Below, one piece after another: positions 1-9,138 of a stretch of DNA of 64,000 bases; the stretch's first letter is position 1; each line of letters begins with the position of its first letter. Source of the DNA: Mobilicoccus caccae. Its GTDB lineage: Bacteria; Actinomycetota; Actinomycetes; Actinomycetales; Dermatophilaceae. The position numbers were made by a program, and so were the translations under genes. The stretch lies in the NCBI RefSeq assembly GCF_030161635.1, contig NZ_BSUO01000001.1, positions 2,461,199-2,525,198 on the forward strand, written 5' to 3'. The notes under the pieces are model-generated. The model had not been told where the DNA came from. It saw only the letters and a list, made by a program, of their open reading frames with translations, and did not search any database.

Positions 1-101
1 CGTCCCGCTCCTCCTCGAACAGCCGCCCACGTCGACACAGCCGCGCGTGCGCGACGGTCCGACGCCTCCCCTGCTGTTCGAGGTGGAGGGGAAGGTCGAT
101 C
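1..101. other. window edge, no recognised gene
   Basis: This short stretch downstream of the FAH-family gene holds no recognisable coding sequence or strong hairpin. It may belong to a gene cut by the window edge, but nothing can be assigned. Confidence 0.4.
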
Positions 102-878
102 TCAGCGCTTGACGAAGGGGTTGGTCAGGGTGCCGATGCCCTCGATCTCCACCTCGACGCGCTGACCCGCGGTCACCGGGCCGACGCCCGCGGGAGTGCC
201 CGTGAGGATGACGTCGCCGGGCAGCAGGGTGAACGCGCGCGAGCAGGCCTCCACCAGCGTCGGCACGTCGAAGATCATGTCGGCGGTGCGTCCGTCCTGC
301 ACGACCTCGCCGTCGCGCCGCGTGACGATGCCGACGTCCTCGGGGTCGAGGTCGGTCTGGATCCACGGGCCCAGCGGGCAGAACGTGTCCAGGCCCTTGG
401 CGCGCGCCCATTGGCCGTCGTCGCGCTGCAGGTCGCGGGCCGTGACGTCGTTGGCGCAGGTGTACCCGAAGATGACGTCCTTGACCCGGTCGGCGGGCAC
501 GTCCTTGCACATGCGGCCGATGATGACCGCGAGTTCGCCCTCGTAGCTGACCTCCTCCGTGAGGTCGGGGATGACCACGGGGTCGCCCGGCCCGATCACG
601 GCGGTGTTCGGCACCAGGAACATCAGCGGCTTGTCGGGCAGGTCGCTGCCCATCTCCTTGGCGTGATCGGCGTAGTTGCGGCCGATGCCGATGATCTTGC
701 TGCGCGGGATGACCGGCGACAGCAACCGGGCGTCGGCGAGTTCCACGCGCTGCCCGGTGCCGGAGACCGGCGTGTACAGCGGGTCGCCGGCGACCTCCGC
801 GAGCCACTGCTCGTCGCCCTCGCCCTGCACGACGCCGTAGCGGGGCTCGTCTCCGGTGGTGAAGCGTGCGATGCGCAT
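102..878 (-). CDS. fumarylacetoacetate hydrolase (FAH) family protein
   Basis: A 258-residue FAH-superfamily enzyme. These cytosolic, metal-dependent proteins hydrolyse or isomerise beta-diketo acids or decarboxylate 2-oxo acids (fumarylpyruvate hydrolase, HHDD isomerase and oxaloacetate decarboxylase are the usual labels). The family metal ligands are visible: Glu113 and Glu115 in YEGELAV and Asp144 in CANDVTARD, with the N-terminal IIGIGRNYADHAKEMG signature at 62-77. Length and domain layout match single-domain bacterial members. The ATG at 878 follows an AGGAGA ribosome site inside the last codons of the upstream SGNH hydrolase gene, with one base between the stop codon and this start, so the two are probably translationally coupled. 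The exact substrate cannot be read from sequence. Confidence 0.9.
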   Translation of the reverse strand: MRIARFTTGDEPRYGVVQGEGDEQWLAEVAGDPLYTPVSGTGQRVELADARLLSPVIPRSKIIGIGRNYADHAKEMGSDLPDKPLMFLVPNTAVIGPGDPVVIPDLTEEVSYEGELAVIIGRMCKDVPADRVKDVIFGYTCANDVTARDLQRDDGQWARAKGLDTFCPLGPWIQTDLDPEDVGIVTRRDGEVVQDGRTADMIFDVPTLVEACSRAFTLLPGDVILTGTPAGVGPVTAGQRVEVEIEGIGTLTNPFVKR

Positions 879-879
879 G

Positions 880-1757
880 TCATCTCCTTCGGCTCAGCGC
901 GGTGAGGACCGCGTCGCCGATGACGCGGTACCCCTGGTCGTTGGGGTGGATGTCGACGCGGCTGCACATCCACGTCCAGGTGCAGATGCGCGCGACCCTG
1001 ATGGGCACCCTGCCATGACCGGGCAGATCGACGCGACGCCACCACTGGCGATCGAAGGGTTCGGTCACGTAGGCGACACGGGCGCCGGCATCCTCGCCGC
1101 CCCACGGATGACGACGTTGACCTGGCTGTGCACCGTGGAGGGGACCTGGGAGACCGCGCGCCCACGCCGGCCGAGCAGCGTGGCCGCCTGGAACGGGTCG
1201 TAGTAGTCGAGCACGATGATGAACGCGTTCGGGGCCGCCCGCCGCAACTCGGTCAGCGTCGCGGACAGATTCGTGCGCATCGCCCCCGCCGACCGTCGGA
1301 CGCACGTCGCATCCACGCTGGTCCGCTCCCTGTCCGCGCACCGCAACAGGTCGTTGGCCCCCAGCGATACCGTGATGAGGGCGGTGTCGGGGTGGCGTCG
1401 TAGAAACGCCAGCGCCGCGGCCTGCTGACTCCCCTGGCGGTACCGGCACGTGCCGCCGCGACGCATCGACGCGGTGTTCTCACCCGTGCACGCCAGGTTG
1501 GTGACCGCGAGGGGTGCCCGCCGCTGCGCCGCACCGGCGCTCACCCGCGCGACGTACCCACCACGCGGATCGTCGCCCTGCCCCGGCTGGTACCCGGCCG
1601 AGATCGAGTCTCCGAGGACGAGGTAGGGGCGCGGCCTGATCCCTCCCGCAGCGGCGGACACCGCACCCGGGGCGATGGCCCCCATCCCCGCCAGCACCAT
1701 GAGGACGGTGACCGACGCTGCCGCACGAACGACGAACCTACTTGCGCGAGAACGCAT
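880..1757 (-). CDS. secreted SGNH/GDSL hydrolase, frameshifted in this sequence
   Basis: An exported esterase or lipase-like SGNH hydrolase. The N-terminus (MRSRASRFVV then a hydrophobic stretch ending near AVSA) is a signal peptide. Block I is YLVLGDSISAGYQ with the catalytic Ser, block III is SLGANDLL, and the C-terminal catalytic Asp/His block DIHPNDQGY is present but in a different reading frame. The frame changes at the run of four C (plus strand) at 1100-1103. Adding one base there makes 879 nt, 292 residues, and restores VIRG..DAGARVAYVTEPF. The gene is therefore either inactivated or, more likely, carries a sequencing deletion. It is co-oriented and nearly contiguous with the FAH-family gene. 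Substrate unknown. Confidence 0.8.
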
Positions 1758-1893
1758 CCGGACTCCAGGCGGTGAGGAGGAGCGACCCCTTCAGACTAAC
1801 GGTGAGCCCGGCACGACGCGCGAACCTGCAGCCACCTCGACCCGCCACCGACCGGAGGCGGGTCGGCGCGTGTCGACGTCGCAGGTCGATCGG

Positions 1894-1899
1894 TACGCT
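1894..1899 (+). promoter_or_regulatory. -10 element, leaderless start
   Basis: TACGCT lies 7 bases before the GTG at 1907, the spacing expected when transcription begins at the start codon. This supports 1907 as the start. Confidence 0.5.
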
Positions 1900-1906
1900 G
1901 CTGGCC

Positions 1907-2776
1907 GTGAGGGAGATGGATCGGGAGCAGTGGCGGGCCGCCGAGGACGCCCACGCACGGGCCGTCGACGACCTCACCGGCGACCACCTCGAGCGGCGCC
2001 GCACCGGGCGTACCCACCCCGTCGAGGACTTCCTGTTCGTCTACTACCGGCATCGCCCCGGGCAACTGCGCCGGTGGCACCCCGGGCCGGGCGTCAAGCT
2101 CCTCGGCGACGACCTGGCCGGTCGCGGCTCCTGGACCTACTACACCCATGACGCCGACGGGGTGTTCCTCGACGTCGACGCCTACCTGGGCCGGCGAGGC
2201 GAGGCCGTGCGCTTCGTCCACGATCTCCTGGAGGCAACGGCCGGGCGAGCGCCGCATCTCGGGTGCTTCGGCCTGCACGAATGGGCGATGGTCTACCGAC
2301 TCGGGGCGGAGGAACCCCGGCACGAGAACTGGCCACTGCGGCTGAGCGCCGCCGAGACCGACGCGGTGACCGAATCACTGCCCATCCGGTGCAGCCACGC
2401 CGACGCGTTCCGCTTCTTCACCCCGCCGGCGCGCTCGCTCAACCTGCTCACCCCGACCCGCGACACCCAGACCGACCACGAGCAGCCGGGATGCCTGCAC
2501 GCCACGATGGACCTGTACAAGTGGGCGACGAAACTCGGCCCGGTCGTGCCGGGTCCGCTGCTGCTCCAGACGTTCCGGTCGGCCAGGCGGGCACGGGAGC
2601 TCGACATGCGCGCCTCGCCGTACGACCTCGCCGAGCTCGGCTACACGCCCATCCGCATCGAGACACCGGCGGGTCGAGCGGAGTACGTCGCCGAGCAGCG
2701 GGCGCTCGCCGAGCAGGCCGAGCCGATCCGGCAGGCGTTGATCTCCCTGTGCGCAGACCTGCTCGCCCGCACCTGA
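1907..2776 (+). CDS. 3-methyladenine DNA glycosylase-like protein (annotated family, function unproven)
   Basis: A soluble 289-residue protein of the actinobacterial family usually annotated as 3-methyladenine DNA glycosylase; I recognise the family by its WTYYTHDADGVFLDVDAYL and CLHATMDLYKWA segments, not by a canonical HhH-GPD or AAG active site, so the enzymatic name is weak. The reading frame stays open upstream to 1742, but a TACGCT -10 hexamer ends 7 bases before GTG 1907 and there is no ribosome site, so a leaderless start at 1907 is preferred (ATG 1916 is the alternative). It is divergent from the SGNH hydrolase gene and stands alone. Confidence 0.6.
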   Translation: MREMDREQWRAAEDAHARAVDDLTGDHLERRRTGRTHPVEDFLFVYYRHRPGQLRRWHPGPGVKLLGDDLAGRGSWTYYTHDADGVFLDVDAYLGRRGEAVRFVHDLLEATAGRAPHLGCFGLHEWAMVYRLGAEEPRHENWPLRLSAAETDAVTESLPIRCSHADAFRFFTPPARSLNLLTPTRDTQTDHEQPGCLHATMDLYKWATKLGPVVPGPLLLQTFRSARRARELDMRASPYDLAELGYTPIRIETPAGRAEYVAEQRALAEQAEPIRQALISLCADLLART

Positions 2777-2816
2777 ACCCGCCCGACAGCGCGGACTCCG
2801 GTGTGGCGCCGCGCGG

Positions 2817-3269
2817 TCAGTCGTCGCTCTTCCCGTCGGGGCCGTAGACGAGCATCCCCATGATCGGGATGAGCAGGAACCAGATCCACGAGGGGAACGC
2901 GTCACCACCCGCGCCGGTGAAGAACAGGATGACGGCGATGAACGGGGTCAGGCCGACGAGCGTGCCGCCCAGGGTGGGGGGCAGGGAGAGGATGCCGGGG
3001 GTGCGTTCGGGGCGCTTCTCGACCTCGGCGGCGGTGGCGCCGGGCTCGGGACGCTCCTCCAAGGGAGGAATCGGCGACACACCCGCGGTCCCGTCGGCCC
3101 CGACCGGGCGCACGTCACCGCGTTCGGCGGCCTCGACCTCCTCGATCGAGGTGGCGTGACGCAGCGCCGTCGTGCGGCGTTCGTGCTCCGCCGCGTCGAT
3201 GCGTCCCTGGCTCCACGCCTCGCGCAACCGGTCGCTCGCGTACGCTCTCGAGGCTTCGATGTCCGTCAT
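2817..3269 (-). CDS. DUF1707 domain membrane protein
   Basis: A 150-residue protein starting MTDIEASRAYASDRLREAW. Residues about 5-50 form a DUF1707-type domain (SDRLREAWSQGRIDAAEHERR), a short helical module common in actinobacterial membrane proteins. It is followed by an acidic, Pro-rich linker and two hydrophobic helices (GTLVGLTPFIAVILFF and SWIWFLLIPIMGMLVYG), so the N-terminus is probably cytoplasmic and the protein membrane-anchored. Start ATG 3269 is preceded by GGAGGGACC. It lies just downstream of ilvE on the same strand. Function unknown. Confidence 0.75.
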   Translation of the reverse strand: MTDIEASRAYASDRLREAWSQGRIDAAEHERRTTALRHATSIEEVEAAERGDVRPVGADGTAGVSPIPPLEERPEPGATAAEVEKRPERTPGILSLPPTLGGTLVGLTPFIAVILFFTGAGGDAFPSWIWFLLIPIMGMLVYGPDGKSDD

Positions 3270-3295
3270 GGTCCCTCCGTGGGGTCCGATCGAGT

Positions 3296-4387
3296 TCAGA
3301 CGAGGCGGGTCATCCAGCCTCGGGTGTCGTCGGCCTTGCCGTACTGGATGTCGAGCAGGCTCTGGCGGATCTTCATCGTCGTCTCGCCCGCCTCGGTGCC
3401 GACGGTCGATTCCCCGCCGTCCCACTTGAGGGTGCCGACCGGGGTGACCACGGCGGCCGTGCCGCACGCGAACACCTCGGTGATCTCGCCGGAGGCGACG
3501 CCGTCCTTCCATTCCTGGATGGGGATGCGGCGCTCCTCGGGCCTCAGACCGAGGTCCGTGGCCAGTTCGAGGATCGAGCTGCGGGTGACCCCTTCGAGGA
3601 TCGAGCCCGTGAGTTCGGGGGTGACGAGCCGGCCGTCGGCATACACGAGGAACAGGTTCATCCCACCGAGCTCTTCGATGTACGTGTGCGTCGAGGAGTC
3701 GAGGAAGACGACCTGCTCGCATCCGTGCTCGGCCGCCTCGACCTGCCCGGCGAGGCTGGAGGCGTAGTTGCCACCGCACTTGGCCGCGCCCGTGCCACCG
3801 TCGCCGGCGCGCGCGTAGTCGGTGGACAGCCACAGCGACACCGGCTTGATCCCACCCGAGAAGTAGGCGCCGGCAGGCGAGGCGATGACGAAGTAGGTGA
3901 CGCCGTTGGCCGGACGCACCCCGAGGAACGCCTCCGAGGCGATCATGAACGGCCGCAGGTACAGGCTCGTCTCACCGGTGCCGAACTCCGGGACCCACTT
4001 CTCGTCGGCGCTCACGAGCACCTTGAGCGACTCGATGAAGTCGTCGATGTCGAGCTCGGGCAGGGCCAGCCGCTTCGCGCTGCGCTGCAGCCGCGCACCG
4101 TTGACCTCGGGCCGGAAACACCAGACCGACCCGTCGGAGTGGCGGAACGCCTTGAGCCCCTCGAAGATCTCCTGGCCGTAGTGGAAGACGCCGGCGGCCG
4201 GCTCGATGCTGATCGGCCCGTACGGCAGGAGTTCGCCGTTGCTCCACCCGCCCTCACGCGTCCACTCGATGCGCACCATGTGATCGGTCATCGTGACCCC
4301 GAACCCGGGGTCGTCCAGGATGGCGAGGCGCGCCTCGTCGGCGAGCGGATCCGGACGGGAGGAGGTGCTGAAGGTGAGCTTGGACAC
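3296..4387 (-). CDS. ilvE: branched-chain amino acid aminotransferase
   Basis: A PLP fold-type IV transaminase that catalyses the last step of Val, Leu and Ile synthesis, 2-oxo acid plus Glu, in the cytosol. The 363-residue length is typical. The family segments are clear: HYGQEIFEGLKAF, the PLP lysine in GAAKCGGNYASSL, EELGGMNLF and the C-terminal ACGTAAVVTPVGTL. I place the start at GTG 4387 because GGAGAGGA lies 5 bases upstream; a longer form from GTG 4402 would include that ribosome site. It lies near leuB and ilvBNC on the same strand, so the window holds a dispersed branched-chain amino acid cluster. Confidence 0.95.
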   Translation of the reverse strand: MSKLTFSTSSRPDPLADEARLAILDDPGFGVTMTDHMVRIEWTREGGWSNGELLPYGPISIEPAAGVFHYGQEIFEGLKAFRHSDGSVWCFRPEVNGARLQRSAKRLALPELDIDDFIESLKVLVSADEKWVPEFGTGETSLYLRPFMIASEAFLGVRPANGVTYFVIASPAGAYFSGGIKPVSLWLSTDYARAGDGGTGAAKCGGNYASSLAGQVEAAEHGCEQVVFLDSSTHTYIEELGGMNLFLVYADGRLVTPELTGSILEGVTRSSILELATDLGLRPEERRIPIQEWKDGVASGEITEVFACGTAAVVTPVGTLKWDGGESTVGTEAGETTMKIRQSLLDIQYGKADDTRGWMTRLV

Positions 4388-4578
4388 GGGATTCCTCTCC
4401 ACCGCACAGGGCGACGACGGTCGGTGACGGACGCGGGATCGGGCGGTGTGGGCCGGCCTGCTCCCGTTGAACGTCCTGTCGGGAAGGCTAGCCGATGCGG
4501 CCGAGCGCCGCGGACGGCTTGTCGGTCAGGGCGATCTCGGTGTTCCGGAGGTGGCGGCACGACCGGAGGCGGGCGGCC

Positions 4579-5661
4579 TCAGCTGCGGCCGGTCGCGGAG
4601 AGGCGGCGGGCGATGGCGTCCCCGACCTGGCTCGTCGAGCGGGAGCCCGCGCCGCGGTTGGCGAGGTCGGCGGCGACCGCCTCCTCGACACGCGCGGCCT
4701 CGGCGGTGCGGCCCAGGTGCGCGAGCAGCAGCGAGGCCGAGAGGATCGCCGCCGTCGGATCGGCGATGCCCTGACCGGCGAGGTCGGGCGCCGAGCCGTG
4801 GACCGGCTCGAACATGCTCGGCACCTCGCGGTCGGGGTTGATGTTGGCGCTGGCCGCGAGGCCGATGCCGCCGCCGACCGCGCCGGCGAGGTCGGTGATG
4901 ATGTCGCCGAACAGGTTGTCGGTGACGATGACGTCGAAGCGGCCCGGGCCGGTCGTGAGGAAGATCGTGGCGGCATCGATGTGCAGGTAGTCGGTGGTGA
5001 CCTCGGGGAACTCGGCCCCGACCTCCTCGACCGTGCGACGCCACAGGTGACCGGCGTAGGAGAGCACGTTGTGCTTGTGGACGAGGGTGAGCTTTCGGCG
5101 CTCACGTGCCTGGGCGCGGGCGAACGCGTCCCGCACGAGACGCTCGACACCGAACCTCGTGTTGACGCTGACCTCGGTGGCGACCTCGGCCGGGGTCCCG
5201 ACCCGCAGCGCTCCCCCGTTGCCGGTGTACGGCCCCTCGGTGCCCTCGCGGACGACGACGAAGTCGATGCCGTCCGGAGCGACCGATGCGACGTCGAGCG
5301 GACTCTTCACGCCCGGGTACAGGCGGGTCGGGCGCAGGTTGACGTAGTGGTCGAGGTCGAACCGCAGCCGCAGCAACAGACCCCGCTCGAGGACTCCGCT
5401 GGGCACGCTCGGGTCGCCGATCGCGCCGAGGAGGATCGCGTCGTGGCGACGCAGGTCGTCCAGCACCCCTTCGGGCAGCGCCTCCCCCGTCTCGTGCCAG
5501 ACGCGGGCGCCGAGGGCGTAGTCGGTGGTCTGCAGCCCGTCCTCGCCGAGGACGGCGCGCAGGGCCTTGAGCGCCTCCGCCGTCACCTCCGGGCCGATGC
5601 CGTCACCACCGATGACGGCGATGTCGATCGGGCGCGCAGATGTGTCGTTGCCGGAAGTCAT
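4579..5661 (-). CDS. leuB: 3-isopropylmalate dehydrogenase
   Basis: NAD-dependent oxidative decarboxylation of 3-isopropylmalate in leucine synthesis. This is a 360-residue member of the short actinobacterial LeuB type. Visible family features are [19 protein letters not shown] near the N-terminus, [35 protein letters not shown], the [15 protein letters not shown] segment with the active-site Lys, and [21 protein letters not shown] with the metal-binding Asp residues. The start is ATG 5661: a TACCAT -10 hexamer ends 6 bases upstream and no ribosome site is seen, so the mRNA is probably leaderless. Upstream ATG 5712 is less likely. Confidence 0.95.
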   Translation of the reverse strand: MTSGNDTSARPIDIAVIGGDGIGPEVTAEALKALRAVLGEDGLQTTDYALGARVWHETGEALPEGVLDDLRRHDAILLGAIGDPSVPSGVLERGLLLRLRFDLDHYVNLRPTRLYPGVKSPLDVASVAPDGIDFVVVREGTEGPYTGNGGALRVGTPAEVATEVSVNTRFGVERLVRDAFARAQARERRKLTLVHKHNVLSYAGHLWRRTVEEVGAEFPEVTTDYLHIDAATIFLTTGPGRFDVIVTDNLFGDIITDLAGAVGGGIGLAASANINPDREVPSMFEPVHGSAPDLAGQGIADPTAAILSASLLLAHLGRTAEAARVEEAVAADLANRGAGSRSTSQVGDAIARRLSATGRS

Positions 5662-5667
5662 GCCGGA

Positions 5668-5673
5668 ATGGTA
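5668..5673 (-). promoter_or_regulatory. -10 element of leuB (leaderless)
   Basis: TACCAT on the minus strand, 6 bases before ATG 5661. The same hexamer and spacing recur before mntA. Confidence 0.5.
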
Positions 5674-5734
5674 CCCACGCCGTCTCGACAGGCGATACGC
5701 TGTGCTCGCCATGCGGACCGAAGCGGGACGAGTG

Positions 5735-6946
5735 TCAGGCGCGTCCGCCGTGGGGCAGGAGGGTGGAGCGGTAGATCGAGGAGTAGCGCAGGTCGAGGCC
5801 GGTCCGCGGCGCCTCGATCATCTGCCCGCCTCCGACGTACATGCCGACGTGGGTGATCGAGCGGTTCGACGAGCCGAAGAACACCAGGTCGCCCGGCTGC
5901 AGGTCGGCGATGGCGACCCGCGGGGTGGCGTCGTACTGCCACTGCGCCGTGCGCGGCAGGCTCTTGCCGGCCGCCCGCCAGGCTCCGACCATCAGGCCCG
6001 AGCAGTCGAAGGAGTCCGGGCCGTTGCCGCCCCACTTGTACGGCTTGCCCAACTGCTGCTGGGCCCAGGCGATGGCCGTGGCCGCGGCGGCGGTGTTCGG
6101 TGCGGGCAGGTCGGCCGGCGCCACCTGGGACGATCCGGCGCCGCGACGGACGACGGCCTGCAAGCGGGCCTGGACCTGCGCCTGAGCACGCTCGGCCGCC
6201 TCACGCTGCAGTTGCTCCTGCCGGCGCTGCTCGACCTCGACACTGGTGCGACGCAATTCGGCCAACCGGGTGACGAGCTGCCGCTCCTTGGCCGTGAGCT
6301 CGGTCGTCTTCTTCTCGGCGGCCGCGACGGCCTTCTGTACGTCGGCGAGCGCCGTGGCGGCCTCGGTCGCCGCCGCCTGCTGCGCCTTCTGTGCGGCGTC
6401 GGCCTTGGTCCGTGCCGCCGCCGCTGCCGACTCGGCCCGGCGGGCGTCGGTGAGGTGGCGGGTGCGGTGACCCTCGGCGGCCTCGACATCGGCGCGATCG
6501 CGGGCCAGCTCCGCGGTCGACCCCGTGAACAGCCACGCGAGGTCGGCCATCGGTCCACCGCGCATGTAGAGCTGCGCGGCCATCTGCTCCAGGGAACTCT
6601 GCGAGCGCTGCGCCGCTGCGGCGGCCTCGTCCGCCTGCTTGCGCGCCGCGGCCGCCTCGGCCGTCTTGCGCGCGAGTTGCTCCCGCGCGGCGTTCGCCTT
6701 CTCCGAGGCGGCACCGGCGGCCTCGTGCAACGCCTCCACCTCGGCGCGAGCCACGTCGAGCTGCCGCTGCAGCGCTGCCACCTGCCCCGCCCCGGCGGCG
6801 ACCGCACGTTGGGCCGCCTCGACCTCCGCCTGCGTGGCCCCGCGAGAGTCCGGCTCGACCGGGTCGGCGACGGCCACGGAAGCCGGGGCGCTCAGCGCCG
6901 CCAGCAGAGCCAGGGTCGCCACAGCACGCACACGCCGAACGATCAT
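5735..6946 (-). CDS. secreted NlpC/P60 peptidoglycan endopeptidase
   Basis: A 403-residue exported cell-wall hydrolase of the RipA/RipC type. The N-terminal signal peptide ([27 protein letters not shown]) is followed by a long Ala/Gln/Glu/Arg-rich coiled coil (about 35-250) and a C-terminal NlpC/P60 domain (about 284-403). The catalytic Cys315 is in DSFDCSGLM and His366 in [19 protein letters not shown] is the usual family motif. Such enzymes cleave the D-Glu/mDAP stem-peptide bond during cell separation, and the coiled coil usually holds the enzyme inactive or binds a divisome partner. The start ATG 6946 is preceded by GGAAGG. Monocistronic, between leuB and the divergent bfd-bfr operon. Confidence 0.9.
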   Translation of the reverse strand: MIVRRVRAVATLALLAALSAPASVAVADPVEPDSRGATQAEVEAAQRAVAAGAGQVAALQRQLDVARAEVEALHEAAGAASEKANAAREQLARKTAEAAAARKQADEAAAAAQRSQSSLEQMAAQLYMRGGPMADLAWLFTGSTAELARDRADVEAAEGHRTRHLTDARRAESAAAAARTKADAAQKAQQAAATEAATALADVQKAVAAAEKKTTELTAKERQLVTRLAELRRTSVEVEQRRQEQLQREAAERAQAQVQARLQAVVRRGAGSSQVAPADLPAPNTAAAATAIAWAQQQLGKPYKWGGNGPDSFDCSGLMVGAWRAAGKSLPRTAQWQYDATPRVAIADLQPGDLVFFGSSNRSITHVGMYVGGGQMIEAPRTGLDLRYSSIYRSTLLPHGGRA

Positions 6947-7182
6947 GGAGTGGCCCTTCCGAGTGAGGGGTGAGTGCCGGGCACCTGTGCAGACTTCTCT
7001 ACAGAGGCATCGGCAGACGGGCGGGGACATGAAGCGAGAACGTCCGACGGGTGTCGACCGTCCCCGTCCGCTGCTGCCACCTTGCTTCGATTGCACCACG
7101 ATTCGCAGCGGCGACACGGGCCGGATGCACACTTCATACCTGTTGCAGAAAGTGTGAGAAGGGACTCCCGCACGGACCATCA

Positions 7183-7201
7183 GTAGGTTAGCCTTACCTG
7201 C
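7183..7201 (+). promoter_or_regulatory. DtxR/IdeR iron box overlapping the bfd promoter
   Basis: The 19-bp sequence GTAGGTTAGCCTTACCTGC closely follows the DtxR/IdeR consensus TTAGGTTAGGCTAACCTAA. It ends directly at the ATG of bfd (7202). TAGCCT (7189-7194) within the box is placed as a -10 hexamer 7 bases before that ATG, so the operator would cover the promoter of a leaderless transcript and block it when iron is replete. Confidence 0.8.
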
Positions 7202-7441
7202 ATGATCGTGTGCCACTGCGAGGTCGTGAGCGACCGTGACATCCGCGCCGCCGTCGACGGCAGTGCGCACACCCTCGCCCAGGTCTGCAGGTCGACCGGG
7301 GCGGGAACCGACTGCGGCGGTTGCGTCTTCGGAGTACGTGCAGTGATCGAGTCCTATACTCGCCAGGACCACGTCACCCTGCACCAACCTCTCGAGGAGA
7401 CCGATGCAGCCACGCAGCCCCCGCGTCGTCGAGTTGCTTAA
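7202..7441 (+). CDS. bfd: bacterioferritin-associated ferredoxin, [2Fe-2S]
   Basis: A 79-residue BFD-like [2Fe-2S] protein that reduces stored ferric iron in bacterioferritin so that it can leave. The four cluster cysteines are visible: the CHC pair at residues 4 and 6 and the pair in TDCGGC near residues 38-41. The C-terminal ~20 residues extend beyond typical Bfd (about 60-65 residues) and overlap the bfr start by 38 bp in another frame. A DtxR-type box abuts the start codon, giving direct iron regulation. Low-iron induction of an iron-release factor fits that arrangement. Confidence 0.9.
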   Translation: MIVCHCEVVSDRDIRAAVDGSAHTLAQVCRSTGAGTDCGGCVFGVRAVIESYTRQDHVTLHQPLEETDAATQPPRRRVA

Positions 7442-7892
7442 CGACGCACTGACCTTCGAGTTGACGGTCGTCAACGCCTACTTCCTCAACGCCCGCATGC
7501 TCGACAACTGGGGCCTGCCCCGACTCGGCAAGGTCTTCTACGACCTCTCGATCGGCGAAATGAAGGACGCGGACGAACTCATCAACCGCATCCTCATGTT
7601 CGACGGGCACCCCAACGTCCAGCGCCTCAACCCCATCTCCGTCGGCGAGACCGTCGAGGAGATGCTCAAGCTCGGCCTCGACAGCGAGATCACCGCCGTC
7701 CGCCAGTTCAACGACTCCGCCCAGGAATGCCACGACCTCGACGACCACGCCACCGCCTCGATCTTCGAGGAGATGGCCCGCGACGAAGAGATCCACGCCG
7801 ACTGGTTCGAAGGCCAACTCGACGCCATCGCCCGCACCGGCATCGAGAACTACACCGCGATGCAGATCGCCCCGGGAGAAGCCCCCGCCTGA
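7404..7892 (+). CDS. bfr: bacterioferritin with altered ferroxidase ligand
   Basis: A 162-residue ferritin-like four-helix protein that assembles into 24-mer iron-storage shells with heme bound at subunit interfaces. Compared with E. coli Bfr, Glu18 (FELT), Glu51 and heme Met52 (GEMKD), Glu94 (DSEIT) and the DEExH pair Glu127/His130 (RDEEIHADW) are kept, but His54 of the ferroxidase centre is Asp. The inner-surface residues equivalent to His46 and Asp50 are Asp and Gly. The start ATG 7404 has GAGGAG 5 bases upstream and lies inside bfd, so expression is coupled to the iron-regulated promoter. A strong bidirectional terminator follows. Confidence 0.88.
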   Translation: MQPRSPRVVELLNDALTFELTVVNAYFLNARMLDNWGLPRLGKVFYDLSIGEMKDADELINRILMFDGHPNVQRLNPISVGETVEEMLKLGLDSEITAVRQFNDSAQECHDLDDHATASIFEEMARDEEIHADWFEGQLDAIARTGIENYTAMQIAPGEAPA

Positions 7893-7908
7893 CGCGCGCA
7901 CAGCACGA

Positions 7909-7953
7909 AAACAGCTCGAACCGCCTCCGATCCGGAGGCGGTTCGAGCTGTTT
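7909..7953. terminator. bidirectional terminator between bfr and ilvC
   Basis: A perfect 21-bp inverted repeat (arms 7909-7929 and 7933-7953, three-base loop) with A residues on one side and T on the other. It lies between the convergent bfr and ilvC genes and can terminate both. Confidence 0.85.
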
Positions 7954-7958
7954 CGGGG

Positions 7959-8060
7959 CACGCTCTCGTCACCGAGCGAGTTCGATGCGCTCGGTTCCTC
8001 GGCGCTCCGGGCCTCGCTCGCTGGCGCTCGCTCGTGTCCTCACGCTCTCGTCACCGAGCG
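7959..8060. repeat. 20-bp direct repeat, 82 bp apart, at ilvC 3' end
   Basis: The same 20 bases (CACGCTCTCGTCACCGAGCG) occur at 7959-7978 and 8041-8060. The right copy contains the ilvC stop codon; the left copy is noncoding. The 62 bases between them are rich in CTCGCTCG-like repeats. It looks like a small insertion that duplicated the ilvC end. Confidence 0.6.
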
Positions 8061-9079
8061 GCAGAACCCTCCACGTAGTCGCTGTCGTCGTCCTTCACCC
8101 ACGCCATGAGCTTGCGCAGCTCCTTGCCCGTGGCCTCGATGGGGTGCTGGGCACCCTTCTCGCGCAGGGCCTTGAACTCCGGCGCGCCGGCGTCCTGGTC
8201 GTCGATGAACCGCTGCGCGAACGCACCGGACTGCACGTCCTTGAGCACGGCCTGCATGTTCTCCTTGACCTCCGGGGAGATGACCCGCGGGCCGGAGACG
8301 TAGTCGCCGTACTCGGCCGTGTCGGAGATCGACCAGCGCTGCTTGGCGATGCCGCCCTCGATCATGAGGTCGACGATGAGCTTGAGCTCGTGCAGGCACT
8401 CGAAGTACGCGATCTCCGGCTGGTAGCCCGCCTCGATGAGCGTCTCGAAGCCGTACATGACGAGCTGGCTGGCGCCACCGCAGAGGACGGACTGCTCACC
8501 GAACAGGTCGGTCTCGGTCTCCTCGGTGAACGTCGTGCCGATGCCGCCCGCGCGCAGACCACCGATGGCCTTGGCGTACGACTTGGCCAGGTCCCAGGCG
8601 TTGCCCGATTCGTCCTTCTCGACGGCCAGGAGCACCGGCACGCCGCGACCGTTGGCGTACTCACGGCGCACCAGGTGCCCCGGGCCCTTGGGGGCCACCA
8701 TGAACACGTCGACACCGGCCGGAGGCTTGATGTAGTCGAAGCGGATGTTGAACCCGTGCGCGAACATCAGCGCCGCGTCGCTCTTGAGGTTGGGCTCGAT
8801 CTGCTCGGCGTACACCGTGCGCTGGTGCTGGTCGGGCACGAGGATGACGACGACGTCCGCCTCCTTCGTCGCGTCGGCCACGGACAGCACCCGCAGGCCC
8901 TCGGCCTCGGCCTTGGCGCGGCTCTTGCTGCCCTCGGCCAGGCCGATCCGGACGTCGACACCGGAATCACGCAGGTTGAGGGCGTGGGCGTGACCCTGAC
9001 TGCCGTAACCGATGACGGCGACCTTCTTGTCGGAGATGACCGACAGGTCGGCGTCGTCGTCGTAGAACATCTGCGCCAC
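8051..9079 (-). CDS. ilvC: ketol-acid reductoisomerase (class I)
   Basis: NADPH- and Mg-dependent isomeroreductase of Val/Ile/Leu synthesis; 342 residues, the short class I form. The Rossmann fingerprint [15 protein letters not shown] is at about 22-36, the [15 protein letters not shown] segment follows, and the C-terminal all-helical domain carries the metal-binding acidic residues in [18 protein letters not shown] and DLMIEGGI. It is the third gene of ilvB-ilvN-ilvC; the gap to ilvN is 59 bp, so the same mRNA is likely. It ends convergently with bfr. Confidence 0.97.
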   Translation of the reverse strand: MAQMFYDDDADLSVISDKKVAVIGYGSQGHAHALNLRDSGVDVRIGLAEGSKSRAKAEAEGLRVLSVADATKEADVVVILVPDQHQRTVYAEQIEPNLKSDAALMFAHGFNIRFDYIKPPAGVDVFMVAPKGPGHLVRREYANGRGVPVLLAVEKDESGNAWDLAKSYAKAIGGLRAGGIGTTFTEETETDLFGEQSVLCGGASQLVMYGFETLIEAGYQPEIAYFECLHELKLIVDLMIEGGIAKQRWSISDTAEYGDYVSGPRVISPEVKENMQAVLKDVQSGAFAQRFIDDQDAGAPEFKALREKGAQHPIEATGKELRKLMAWVKDDDSDYVEGSAAR

Positions 9080-9138
9080 GGGGGCTCCTAACGTGTTGAC
9101 TGAGCAGAGATGTGCGGGTGGTGCGAGGACTGCGGGGA

